A DNA stretch of 64,000 nucleotides from Mobiluncus sp963511525. GTDB lineage: Bacteria; Actinomycetota; Actinomycetes; Actinomycetales; Actinomycetaceae. The notes under the pieces are model-generated. The model searched no databases. It was not told the DNA's origin and worked only from the letters and a program-made list of their open reading frames with translations. Shown one piece after another: positions 36,843 through 45,906 of the stretch (the stretch's first letter is position 1; each line of letters opens with the position of its first letter). The translations under genes and the position numbers were made by a program. Location: NCBI RefSeq assembly GCF_963511525.1, contig NZ_CAUPIY010000001.1:62001-126000 (forward strand), written 5' to 3'.

Positions 36843-36902
36843 CCAATGTCAAAGGTTCCTGCCTCAGTTGGTGGTGGGACTGCGGTGCTGAAGGGGTAAA
36901 GA

Positions 36903-39900
36903 ATGGCTCGAGAGTATTCCGAGACGGTGGCCTTGCTGACCTCCGGGGTGGAAGATGTCGGGCGTGCCAAGACCCTTTTGACCGCCATTATGCAGGCAGC
37001 CCCCCAGATTGAGATTCCGAAACTCATCGCGAACCTGGGTCAGACTGCGGACCCTGACCAGGTGCTCCTGAGCCTGGACCGCATCTTTTCTGAGGACGCC
37101 CGCCACCCGTCGGGCATAACCGAGACGCTGAGTGCCCGCCAAATCGGAAACCGCACGCTGCGCCTCCTGGGTGCCTCCGAATTTTTTGCCAGCTACCTGG
37201 TGACCCACCCGGCGGCCCTTGCGCCCCTGGAACAGCAGCCCGAACCGGAAACTTACTCGGCACGGCTGTTGAGCGCGGTGGGGGCAAAGAACCTGGGAAG
37301 CGACGAAAACCCGTGCTGGGTCGCTGACCCGCAAGCTCACGACCTGGAACTGCGTCGGGTTTACTACGCGCTGCTGGCGCAGCTGGCAGCTGAGGACCTA
37401 GCACACGCGGGGACGGCGGCGGCCAAATCCGAGTTCCAGGCGACCTCCCGGCGCATCAGCGACCTGGTCGACGCGGCTTTGGAGGCCGGTTTAGCCCTGG
37501 CACGCCGCGACCACGACCCGGAGGGACAGATTGCTTTTACCGTGGTGGCGATGGGGAAAACCGGGGCGCGGGAACTGAACTATATTTCTGATGTTGATGT
37601 TATCTACGTGGGACAAGCCCGGGACGGCGTCGACCTGGATGGCGCCGAGGCGAACCGGCGTGCCACCGCTATCGCTCAAGCGCTCGGCTCCTATTGCTCC
37701 GCGACCGGCCCGGAACCGGCACTGTGGGTGCTGGACACCGCGTTGCGTCCTGAGGGTAAGGACGGCGCCCTGGTTCGTACTTTGGAGTCTCACCTGGACT
37801 ATTACCAGCGTTGGGCGAAGACTTGGGAGTTCCAGGCGCTGCTGAAAGCGCGTCCGGCCGCGGGGGACCGCGAACTGGGCGCTCGCTACTTGAGTACCAT
37901 CCGTCCTTTTGTGTGGTCCGCGGTGGAACGCGAGGGCTTTGTGGAAGATACGCGAGCCATGCGCCGGCGGGTGGAAAAACTGTTGGATCCAAAGAAAGCC
38001 GGGCGTGAAATCAAGCTCGGCGCCGGGGGGCTGCGTGACGTGGAGTTTACCGTGCAGTTGCTGCAGCTGGTGCACGGCCGGGTCGATGAGAGCCTGCGGG
38101 TGCGCGCGACCTTGGATGCTTTGCAAGCCCTCATCACCGGAGGCTACATCGGCCGCGAGCAAGGCGAGGAAATGGCGGACTATTACCGTTTCTTGCGGGT
38201 CATTGAGCATCGCACCCAGCTGGATCGGATGCGCCGCACCCACCTGTTTCCCCAGGATGCCCAGCTGCGCAGAGTCGCGCGTTCCATTGACGTGACCCGG
38301 TTTTCTGAAGGGGAAAAACTGACCCAGGCTTGGCAGGAGGTGCGTCAAAAGGTCCGGGGACTGCACGAGGAAATCTATTACCGCCCGCTGCTGCCCGCCA
38401 TGGCGAAGCTGTCGGCGGGGGTGGCCGCCTTGGATAGCGCCGCCGCGCAGTCCCGGCTGCAAGCTATCGGATACCGCGATCCGAAACGAGCCTTGGAGCA
38501 CATCGAGGCTTTGACCACCGGGGTGAGTCGGCGGGCGGCGATTCAACGCCAGCTGTTACCGGTGCTGCTGGATTGGCTCGCCGATGGGGTGGATCCGGAC
38601 GGCGGTTTGTTGGCTTTCCGGCAAGTGTCAGACGCGTTAGGGGATACGCATTGGTATCTGGGTTTGCTGCGCGATTCGGGTACGGCCGCCCGGAGTTTGA
38701 CTCGGTTGCTGTCGTCTTCGCCGCTGGTGGCGGGGTTGTTGCCCGCTAATCCCGACGCTATTAAGTGGCTTGACGACGAAGCGCAGTTACGCGGGCGGAC
38801 TCGCGAGGAGCTGGAGCGCGAAATCCTGGCGTCTTTTGAGCGCCAACCTGATCTGGACAAGCAAGCCGCGCGGCTGCGGGCAGTGCGGGGTCGGGAGTTG
38901 TTGCGGGCGGCTATGGTGGACGTGCTGCAAGGCATTGACCCGCTGCGGACTGCTCAGCGTTTGACCGATGTGGGTGAAGCGGTCCTCGCTGGGGCTCTCG
39001 ATTTGGCGTTGCGAAAGCTCAACGTGCAGCAGGCCCCGACTGCTCGCGGTCACAAGGGTGGTGGGGAGCCACAGTCCTCGCAGGTTGCGCCGGCGACTCG
39101 TGCCCTGGCGTCCGGGGGATATTACGCCGACCACTTAGTCGTGGGCATGGGTCGGTTCGGCGGCGGTGAATCCGGCTATGCTTCGGACGCTGACGTGGTG
39201 TTTTACTATCGTCCGTGGCGAGAGCCGGGCAATCCGGCGGCGGGATATTTGCCGACCGCGCCGGTGGCGGAATCCCCCGCAGCGGGCACGGAAACCGACC
39301 CCGCGGCGTCAGAAATTCGCAAACGAGCCGCGGCGGAGGCAGCGAGCCTGGTTAATGCCGTCAGCTCAATCTTGAACGGAGCCCAAGCTGGGGCCTGGCG
39401 CGTCGACACTGATTTACGTCCCGAGGGTCGCTCCGGGCCAGTATCCAAGGACTTGGGGTTGCTGGAGGATTATTTTGCCCGGTGGGCCAGTGCGTGGGAA
39501 CGTCAGGCCCTGCTGCGGGCTCGTCCCGTGGTGGGTTCGCCGGCCTTGCGCACGGATTTTGCCGCAATTGTGGATCCGGTGCGATTTGACACCCCTCCGG
39601 AGGCGAAAGAGCTGAAAGAAATCCGTCGCTTGAAAGCCCGCATGGAGGCGGAACGGATTGGCGGAGGACAGGTTACTGGTGCGGGGAAGACCGCGGCGGC
39701 GGTGCGCCACGTCAAGCTGGGTCCAGGGGGGCTATCTGATGTGGAATGGTCGGTACAATTATTGCAGATGTGCCACGCCAGCGACGTGCCGGGGCTGCGC
39801 TGTGTGTCTACCGGAGACGCCCTGCGCGCGGCTGTAAGCGCGGGGCTGATTTCCGCCCCGGACGCGGAAATGCTGCGCACTGCGTGGATGATGGCCATGT

Positions 39901-40097
39901 CGATTCGCGCCGCGAACGTGTTGGGTTCGGGGCGGACTACCGGGAAAAGGCTCGACGTGCTGCCCGTCGATCGTCTCTTGGTGACTACCGCGGCGCTGCT
40001 GGGCTATGCAGAAGGGGCGCACCAAGATTTAACCGATGACTGGATGCGCACCGCTCGCTTGGCGCGCGGGGTCGTGGAACAAATCTTTTACGATTAG
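36903..40097 (+). CDS. glnE: Glutamine synthetase adenylyltransferase/adenylyl-removing enzyme GlnE
   Basis: 1064 residues, two nucleotidyltransferase domains in tandem. Each has the G-S-D-x-D type catalytic motif: GARELNYISDVDVIYVG near residue 230 and GGGESGYASDADVVFYY near 758, each followed by DTALRPEGKDG or DTDLRPEGRSG. The first removes and the second adds AMP on glutamine synthetase according to nitrogen status. The gene is complete, but its last 189 bases before the stop are repeated at 49763-49951, flanking the sugar island. ATG at 36903 follows AAGGGG. Confidence 0.95.
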   Translation: MAREYSETVALLTSGVEDVGRAKTLLTAIMQAAPQIEIPKLIANLGQTADPDQVLLSLDRIFSEDARHPSGITETLSARQIGNRTLRLLGASEFFASYLVTHPAALAPLEQQPEPETYSARLLSAVGAKNLGSDENPCWVADPQAHDLELRRVYYALLAQLAAEDLAHAGTAAAKSEFQATSRRISDLVDAALEAGLALARRDHDPEGQIAFTVVAMGKTGARELNYISDVDVIYVGQARDGVDLDGAEANRRATAIAQALGSYCSATGPEPALWVLDTALRPEGKDGALVRTLESHLDYYQRWAKTWEFQALLKARPAAGDRELGARYLSTIRPFVWSAVEREGFVEDTRAMRRRVEKLLDPKKAGREIKLGAGGLRDVEFTVQLLQLVHGRVDESLRVRATLDALQALITGGYIGREQGEEMADYYRFLRVIEHRTQLDRMRRTHLFPQDAQLRRVARSIDVTRFSEGEKLTQAWQEVRQKVRGLHEEIYYRPLLPAMAKLSAGVAALDSAAAQSRLQAIGYRDPKRALEHIEALTTGVSRRAAIQRQLLPVLLDWLADGVDPDGGLLAFRQVSDALGDTHWYLGLLRDSGTAARSLTRLLSSSPLVAGLLPANPDAIKWLDDEAQLRGRTREELEREILASFERQPDLDKQAARLRAVRGRELLRAAMVDVLQGIDPLRTAQRLTDVGEAVLAGALDLALRKLNVQQAPTARGHKGGGEPQSSQVAPATRALASGGYYADHLVVGMGRFGGGESGYASDADVVFYYRPWREPGNPAAGYLPTAPVAESPAAGTETDPAASEIRKRAAAEAASLVNAVSSILNGAQAGAWRVDTDLRPEGRSGPVSKDLGLLEDYFARWASAWERQALLRARPVVGSPALRTDFAAIVDPVRFDTPPEAKELKEIRRLKARMEAERIGGGQVTGAGKTAAAVRHVKLGPGGLSDVEWSVQLLQMCHASDVPGLRCVSTGDALRAAVSAGLISAPDAEMLRTAWMMAMSIRAANVLGSGRTTGKRLDVLPVDRLLVTTAALLGYAEGAHQDLTDDWMRTARLARGVVEQIFYD
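39905..40093 (+). repeat. Left direct repeat: 3' end of glnE
   Basis: 189 bases identical to 49763-49951 except at five positions, without any gap. It ends four bases before the glnE stop: the next bases are TTAG here and ATAA in the right copy. Four of the five differences leave the protein unchanged and one swaps Arg for Lys. Confidence 0.95.
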
Positions 40098-40227
40098 AGC
40101 CTTGCGATGCTCTGTGTTTCTTATGTTCCTGGTGATTGGGTCAACGCGCAAAAGTGTGGGTGCGGCGCGGCACATGGGCACCCCGGAGGAACCTTAGTTT
40201 TCGGGACGTGAAAGATTAGTAAAACCC

Positions 40228-40265
40228 TTGACTCTCTAGAGCTAGCGTGTTAGTTTTAAGACTAA
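40228..40265 (+). promoter_or_regulatory. xylA promoter with palindromic operator
   Basis: TTGACT (40228-40233), 17 bases, TAGTTT (40251-40256). The palindrome TTAGTTTTAAGACTAA (40250-40265, seven of eight pairs) covers the -10 and start region. A related palindrome lies at the alpha-xylosidase promoter, so it is the likely ROK repressor site. Confidence 0.6.
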
Positions 40266-40357
40266 ACAAAATAGGTTTTTGGAGGCTATCACATCAGCGG
40301 GGAATAAAGCATAGAATCGCTGGTAATGAACGCCACGAGTGTAAAGGAGCACAGATA

Positions 40358-41524
40358 ATGCGTAAGCCGTGTAAAGAAGATAAGTTCTCTTTCGGGATTT
40401 GGACAGTGGGTTGGCAGGGGGTTGACCCATTCGGTGTGGCAACCCGGGACGCCTTAGATCCTTGGGAATACGCCCAGAAACTTGCTGAACTTGGAGCCTG
40501 GGGAGTGACTTTCCACGACAATGACGTGTTCAATTTTTCAGCTTCGGAATCTGAGCGCCAATCCATCATTAAAAAGTTCAAAGAGGCTTGCGACCAGTCT
40601 GGTTTAGTTATCGAAATGGTGACTACCAATACGTTTACCCACCCCATCTTTAAAGATGGCGGGTTGACGAACAACGACCGGGAGATTCGTCGTTTCGGCC
40701 TCAAGAAAATTCTGAAAAACGTTGACTTGGCTGCGGAAATGGGCGCCTCGACTTTCGTCATGTGGGGAGGTCGCGAAGGTGCTGAGTACGATTCCTCCAA
40801 GGATCTTAACGCCGCTTTTGAACGCTACAAGGAAGGTCTAGACGCTGTTGCCGGCTACATCAAAGAAAAAGGTTACAACTTGCGCATCGGGCTGGAACCC
40901 AAGCCAAATGAACCTCGTGGTGACATCTTCCTGCCATCGGTTGGTCACGCGTTGGCGTTAATCGCCCAGCTTGACAATGGGGACATCGTGGGCTTGAACC
41001 CGGAAACAGGCCACGAACAGATGGCAAACCTGAACTACAACCACGCTCTGGCGCAAGCGCTGAACGCCGGGAAACTTTTCCACATCGACTTGAACGGTCA
41101 ATCGGGGCTGAAGTACGACCAGGATAAATGCTTCGGTCATGGAGACTTGGCCTCAGCTTTCTTTACAGTGGACCTGCTGGTCAATGGGTTCCCCGGCGGC
41201 GGGAACCGCTACGATGGCCCGATTCACTTCGACTATAAGCCCTCGCGTACTGAGGGATTCGAAGGGGTTTGGGCTTCCGCGGCGGCCAATATGGAAATGT
41301 ATCTGATGCTGAAAGACAAAGCGTTAGCTTTCCGGGCCGATCCGCTGACCAAGGAACTCATGGAAGCGGCTTCAGTGTTCGAATTGGGCGAACCTACCAT
41401 GAATGAGGGCGAAACCTACGCGGAGTTCATGAACAGTCCTACCGTTGACCCGGAGCAGGCCGCTCAGCGTGAATATCACTTCGTGGAGTTGTATCAACAA
41501 GCCATGCGTCACCTCGTAGGGTAG
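40358..41524 (+). CDS. xylA: Xylose isomerase
   Basis: 388 residues, class I (actinobacterial) enzyme that turns D-xylose into D-xylulose. FSFGIWTVGWQGVDPFG opens the barrel; the catalytic histidine is in VTFHDNDVF, metal ligands lie in EPKPNEPRGDI, NPETGHEQM and HIDLNGQ. The frame is open from 40247, but the ATG at 40358 has AAGGAG nine bases before and gives the family length. First gene of the rightward island operon. Confidence 0.95.
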   Translation: MRKPCKEDKFSFGIWTVGWQGVDPFGVATRDALDPWEYAQKLAELGAWGVTFHDNDVFNFSASESERQSIIKKFKEACDQSGLVIEMVTTNTFTHPIFKDGGLTNNDREIRRFGLKKILKNVDLAAEMGASTFVMWGGREGAEYDSSKDLNAAFERYKEGLDAVAGYIKEKGYNLRIGLEPKPNEPRGDIFLPSVGHALALIAQLDNGDIVGLNPETGHEQMANLNYNHALAQALNAGKLFHIDLNGQSGLKYDQDKCFGHGDLASAFFTVDLLVNGFPGGGNRYDGPIHFDYKPSRTEGFEGVWASAAANMEMYLMLKDKALAFRADPLTKELMEAASVFELGEPTMNEGETYAEFMNSPTVDPEQAAQREYHFVELYQQAMRHLVG

Positions 41525-41550
41525 GGACTAGTCGAAATCGATTCGTCGTC

Positions 41551-41566
41551 TCACACCCACGTGTGA
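41551..41566 (+). repeat. Small inverted repeat between xylA and xylB
   Basis: TCACAC and GTGTGA flank CCAC in the 83-base gap. No T-run follows, so it is more likely a processing hairpin or protein site than a terminator. Confidence 0.4.
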
Positions 41567-41607
41567 ATTAACATTTTTCATAGATGTGTGGGCTTTAGGA
41601 GCAGAAA

Positions 41608-42927
41608 ATGGCCGTTGTAGCTGGTGTGGACTCCTCTACTCAATCCACCAAGGTGTTGGTTTGGGACACTGAGAGTCAACAGATTCTTCGACAGGGAAGT
41701 GCGCCACATCCGGAAGGGACTTCAGTCAATCCGGAGCGTTGGTGGGAAGCCTTTATCTCTGCGGCTAAACAAGCTGGGGGACTGGCTGATGTGGAAGCCG
41801 TTAGCGTGGGAGCTCAACAGCACGGTTTGGTCACTTTAGATCAAAACGGGACTGTCGTGCGTGATGCGTTACTGTGGAACGATACCCGTTCGGCTGCTGC
41901 CGCTAAGCAACTTGTGGAGGAAAAAGGATTAGATTTCTGGGTTGAATCCTGTGGTTGTGCTCCTGTAGCCTCATTGACCATTACGAAGTTGAGGTGGCTA
42001 GTTGATCATGAACCACAATCCTGGTCGCGCGTTGCCGCGGTTTGCCTACCTCATGATTGGTTATCTTGGAGAATACAAGGCAGTGCAGATATCCATTCAC
42101 TGTTCACTGATCGCTCAGATGCTTCCGGTACTGCATATTTAGATACTCACATCGGTGAGTATCGGTATGATTTGCTGGCGCACGCTTTGCGAATTCCCGA
42201 GGACAAGGCACGGCAACTCGTCTTACCTAAAGTTGTATCTCCTCAGGAATTGGGCGGGGAAGTAACTCGCGACATTCCCGAGATCGAGCTGAGAGCGGGA
42301 ACAAAAATAGCTCCGGGTTATGGGGACAATGCGGGTGCAGCTTTGGGCTTAGGTTTACGAGTTGGCGAAGCGGCTATTTCGATTGGAACCTCTTGTGTGG
42401 TTTCGGTAGTTTCCGATAAGCCGGTTATTGATAAATCTGGCTCTGTTACAGGATTCATGGATGCCACCGGCAATTGGCTCCCCTTGGCCTGTACTTTGAA
42501 CGGAACTCAAGTTATGGACAAAACTGCAGCTCTCTTGGGTGTAGATGTGTCTACTTTTGACCAGCTAGCCTTGCAAGTTCCCGATACGGACGGGTTACAG
42601 ATGATTCCATATTTCCAGGGCGAACGCACTCCGAATTTGCCTAATGCCACTGCCGAAATCCGGGGAATGACTCTGAGAAACTATGCCCCAGCCCACCTAG
42701 CCCGAGCCGCCGTGGAAGGGCTGGTGGGACTTATCGATTATGCCCTGCAAGCAATCCAAGGGTGCGGAGTTGAGGTTAACAAAGCCACCCTGATTGGTGG
42801 AGGAGCTAAATCTCCTGCCGTTACCCAGATACTGCCCTCCAAGCTTGGTATAGAAATCGAGGTGGCGCCACCGGGAGAATACGTGGCGTTAGGAGCGGCC
42901 AAACAGGCTGGTGACTTGATAAGATAA
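41608..42927 (+). CDS. xylB: Xylulokinase
   Basis: 439 residues, FGGY kinase, phosphorylates D-xylulose to D-xylulose 5-phosphate for the pentose phosphate pathway. VAGVDSSTQSTKVLVWD is the phosphate-binding start; VGAQQHGLVTLDQNG, LLWNDTRSAAAAK, CLPHDWLSWRIQG, and GYGDNAGAALGLG match xylulokinases, and LIGGGAKSPAVTQILP is the adenine motif. ATG with AGGAG six to eight bases upstream. Codon use is more AT-rich than in glnE. Confidence 0.93.
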   Translation: MAVVAGVDSSTQSTKVLVWDTESQQILRQGSAPHPEGTSVNPERWWEAFISAAKQAGGLADVEAVSVGAQQHGLVTLDQNGTVVRDALLWNDTRSAAAAKQLVEEKGLDFWVESCGCAPVASLTITKLRWLVDHEPQSWSRVAAVCLPHDWLSWRIQGSADIHSLFTDRSDASGTAYLDTHIGEYRYDLLAHALRIPEDKARQLVLPKVVSPQELGGEVTRDIPEIELRAGTKIAPGYGDNAGAALGLGLRVGEAAISIGTSCVVSVVSDKPVIDKSGSVTGFMDATGNWLPLACTLNGTQVMDKTAALLGVDVSTFDQLALQVPDTDGLQMIPYFQGERTPNLPNATAEIRGMTLRNYAPAHLARAAVEGLVGLIDYALQAIQGCGVEVNKATLIGGGAKSPAVTQILPSKLGIEIEVAPPGEYVALGAAKQAGDLIR

Positions 42928-42961
42928 CGCTGTTGGGGATTTCGGGTCCGTAAGGAGCGTT

Positions 42962-44101
42962 ATGCAAGAGTTCGTCTCTGTTTCCACCCAGCGTGCCATG
43001 AACCTGAGACGAGTGCTCCATGAGGTGCTTTCTTCCGGTCCTGATGAAGTTCTCACTCGCGCCGCAATTGCTTCCCGGGTGCAAATAACCAGGGCTACGG
43101 CAACGCGACTTTCTGACCAGCTGGTCGCTTTGGGGTTAATTCAGGAGCTACCGCCCGTTATGACGGGCGGTCCCGGTCGTCCGGGCAGAGTCCTAGTGGG
43201 GAACAATAATTTAGTCTCACTGGGAGTGGATATTGGGGTTTCCGAAATTCGCCTGCTGGGGTTGGGCTTGGGAGGCCAGGAACTGTGCTGGAAACGATTT
43301 GAACTCGAGGTCCCATCATTACCACCAGAGGAAGTTTTTTCCCGGGTCGGCCACGAGTTGAATGGGGTTGTTTCCCAGCTTTCCGTCGAAACAATAATTT
43401 TTTCCGTGACGGTGTCAGTGCCTGGCTTGGTTGACGGTGACAACAGGAGAGTCATCTATGCCCCGAACCTGGGGTGGTCTAACGTTGATGTGTGCCAACA
43501 GATAAGGCGTTCCATTCAGTTCCCGGTAAAGTCGATTGAAGTCCACAACGAGGCGAACATGGCGGCATGGGCCCAAACGTGGAAACACCCGGGTTGTCCC
43601 TCCGGACTGGATACATTTGCCTATATCTCAGGCGGAATCGGGGTCGGCGCCGCCGTTGTGGAGAACCGGCAGCTCTATCAGGGCTGTCATGGCTGGGTGG
43701 GGGAAATCGGACACCTGACCATTGACCCGCGCGGAATTCAATGTAAATGCGGGGCGCAAGGTTGCCTGGAAAGATATGTAGGCCGGGAGGCGCTGGAAAC
43801 CCGGCGTGGGAATGAAGCTGCCTTAGTCGAATCTGCCCGGGCATTAGGCCTGGCCATGGCCGCTCTTACAAATATCTTAGATGTGTCTCTCATCATCATC
43901 GGCGGAGATTTGACCAACTTTTTTGCTGAATACAAGGCCGAGGTAACCCGACTGATGCATTTGCACACCATCGCTGACGAGCAAAGATCCCTGCAAATTA
44001 CCAGCTCAGCTTACGAGATGCCAGCTGTGCGGGGAGCTGCCATCCGGGGGTTCCGAGCGCTCCTAGATGCCCCTACCGAGTTCGGAAAATTCACCCGGTA
44101 G
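42962..44101 (+). CDS. ROK-family transcriptional regulator (XylR-like)
   Basis: 379 residues. N-terminal winged helix (about 30-65, LTRAAIASRVQITRATATRLSDQL) is fused to a ROK sugar-kinase fold with the zinc-site motif EIGHLTIDPRGIQCKCGAQGCLE. LGVDIG and YISGGIGVGAAVVENRQLYQG are the phosphate and sugar signatures. Such proteins repress xyl genes and let go on xylose or glucose-type ligands. Its place between xylB and the transport operon, and the two palindromes at the promoters, support control of this island. ATG with AAGGAG five bases upstream. Confidence 0.88.
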   Translation: MQEFVSVSTQRAMNLRRVLHEVLSSGPDEVLTRAAIASRVQITRATATRLSDQLVALGLIQELPPVMTGGPGRPGRVLVGNNNLVSLGVDIGVSEIRLLGLGLGGQELCWKRFELEVPSLPPEEVFSRVGHELNGVVSQLSVETIIFSVTVSVPGLVDGDNRRVIYAPNLGWSNVDVCQQIRRSIQFPVKSIEVHNEANMAAWAQTWKHPGCPSGLDTFAYISGGIGVGAAVVENRQLYQGCHGWVGEIGHLTIDPRGIQCKCGAQGCLERYVGREALETRRGNEAALVESARALGLAMAALTNILDVSLIIIGGDLTNFFAEYKAEVTRLMHLHTIADEQRSLQITSSAYEMPAVRGAAIRGFRALLDAPTEFGKFTR

Positions 44102-44118
44102 GGGACACCCACGCAGTT

Positions 44119-44967
44119 TTATCCCTTTGTGGCACCTCCGGCCAGACCCGCTACGATGTAGCGCTGCAGGAATATAAAGATCAGCAACACAGGCAACGCT
44201 ATGACTGTTGCTACCGCCATTAGATCGTTCCAGTTGGTTCCGTACTGACCAATAATCCGGTTCAAAGCCACAGTGAGCGGTTGAATATTTTGATTTGTGG
44301 TTAAGGTCAACGCAAAGGTAAATTCTCCCCAAGCCATAAGGAAAGAGAAGGATCCAATCATGACGATTCCGGGTTTAATCGTTGGCATGACGATTCTAAT
44401 GATAGTCTGTAAAGTATTCAAACCATCCAGCTGTGCCGCTTCTTCTACTTCATAAGGGAACTGTTTAAAGTACGGTCTTAGCAAAATGACAGCAAAAGGT
44501 AAAGTTACGGAAATATCCGCCAAAATGACCGATACGTATGTGTTTACCAAACCGACTTGTCGGAACATTACGAACATAGGAATTGATATGGCGATAGCTG
44601 GCAGTAATTGTACTACTGTTAACAAAACCATCATTGAGGTAGTAGTGCGAGTCCGTAATCTCGCAACAGCGTAAGATGATGGAATAGCGATAACCAGGGT
44701 AAGCAAGAGCACCGAAACTGAAATGATTATCGAATTAAGCAGCGCGCTCCATGTGCCGTAATTTCCTGTGAAAACAGCTTTGTAAGAACCGAGGTAAAAG
44801 TCTTGCGGAATAAGCGTGGGTGGGTTAGCAAACATTTCCTTACCTGTTTTGAATGAAGTATTTATCATCCAATAAACAGGGAAGAGGTAGATGACAATTA
44901 TAAGCCACCCAATCACAGATTTGAAAATAGTTGTTTTGCTCTGACTGGATAAACGAACATTTTTCAT
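44119..44967 (-). CDS. Sugar ABC transporter permease (MalG type)
   Basis: 282 residues with six membrane spans; the N-terminal segment is WLIIVIYLFPVYWMINTSFK, and the EAA loop reads EVEEAAQLDGLNTLQTIIRIVMPTIKPGI. Carbohydrate uptake transporter family 1. Its start overlaps the stop of the upstream permease by four bases (ATGA). It is the last gene of the leftward operon and stops 17 bases after the convergent ROK gene ends. Base content is low in G+C. Confidence 0.9.
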   Translation of the reverse strand: MKNVRLSSQSKTTIFKSVIGWLIIVIYLFPVYWMINTSFKTGKEMFANPPTLIPQDFYLGSYKAVFTGNYGTWSALLNSIIISVSVLLLTLVIAIPSSYAVARLRTRTTTSMMVLLTVVQLLPAIAISIPMFVMFRQVGLVNTYVSVILADISVTLPFAVILLRPYFKQFPYEVEEAAQLDGLNTLQTIIRIVMPTIKPGIVMIGSFSFLMAWGEFTFALTLTTNQNIQPLTVALNRIIGQYGTNWNDLMAVATVIALPVLLIFIFLQRYIVAGLAGGATKG

Positions 44968-45893
44968 CGTAAATCCTCCTCATTTAGGGAACGTACATAG
45001 AACCAGGAAAGAACCAAAGGCAGTATTAAGGTGAGAACTGACGCTGCAGCGCCGTTACCGAACTGGAAGAGCTTGTATGTCTCCAGATAGGTGTAGACGG
45101 GCAGGGTGGTGGTGGCGTCTACCGGGCCGCCTTTGGTCATGGTATAAATCAGGTCAAAGACTTTGTAGGTGTTAATTACTCCAAGCAATAAGACAGAAAT
45201 CGAGACAGGTTTCATCAGAGGGAAGGTAATCTTCCAGAACTGTTGCCACGGATTTGCCCCATCGACATGGGCAGCTTCATAAAGTGAATCGTCAATAGTA
45301 TGAAGTCCGGAAAGCAACAGTAAAAGATTAAAGGGGATTCCGACCCACAGATTTGCAATAATGATTGCTAAAAGTGCGGTTGGACCTACTGTTAGCCATT
45401 TGATGCCTTCGTCAATTACTCCCATATTTATAAGGAGGTAATTTAAAATTCCGTAATCTGAGTCAAATATCCACTTAAATATGGTGCCAGTAACCACTGG
45501 CGGAAGTATCCAACCGACAAGTAGCAAGGCTCGCATGACGCCGTTGCCTGGAAATGGTCTCCTGAAAAATAACGCCAAGGCAAACCCTATGACGTATTGA
45601 GTTATCAAGCATGCAATGGTGAAAATTAACGATAGAACCAGACCGTTCCAGAATCCGTGATCATTAAGAACTGTTGAGTAGTTCTTAAAATTATTGAACG
45701 TAAATGTTCTGGAAATTAGGTTCGCACCGTTAGCTTCTGTGAGACTCAGGAAAAAATTGTAGAAAAGCGGAAACGCCATGAATACGATGATGTAAATCAA
45801 GGCTGGAGTCGCCAAGAGCAGTCCCAGGCGTAGCTGGCTGTCCTGCTTTTTCTTAATTTTTCCGCTTGTCTTGTTGGATACTTCCGCTGACAT
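44964..45893 (-). CDS. Sugar ABC transporter permease (MalF type)
   Basis: 309 residues, six spans (GLLLATPALIYIIVFMAFPLFYNFFLSL first), EAA loop SLYEAAHVDGANPWQQFWKITFPLMKP. Pairs with the MalG-type permease to form the channel. ATG at 45893 is preferred over the frame start at 45947, which lies inside the binding-protein gene; AGGG precedes it. The sixty bases at 45421-45480 are only 28 percent G+C, the most atypical stretch in the window. Confidence 0.9.
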   Translation of the reverse strand: MSAEVSNKTSGKIKKKQDSQLRLGLLLATPALIYIIVFMAFPLFYNFFLSLTEANGANLISRTFTFNNFKNYSTVLNDHGFWNGLVLSLIFTIACLITQYVIGFALALFFRRPFPGNGVMRALLLVGWILPPVVTGTIFKWIFDSDYGILNYLLINMGVIDEGIKWLTVGPTALLAIIIANLWVGIPFNLLLLLSGLHTIDDSLYEAAHVDGANPWQQFWKITFPLMKPVSISVLLLGVINTYKVFDLIYTMTKGGPVDATTTLPVYTYLETYKLFQFGNGAAASVLTLILPLVLSWFYVRSLNEEDLR

Positions 45894-45906
45894 GGTTACC
45901 CTAACT

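Noticed and set aside
40098..40227. tRNA or integrase site at the left island edge
   Set aside because: No cloverleaf or T-loop sequence and no recombinase frame; the repeated part is glnE itself.
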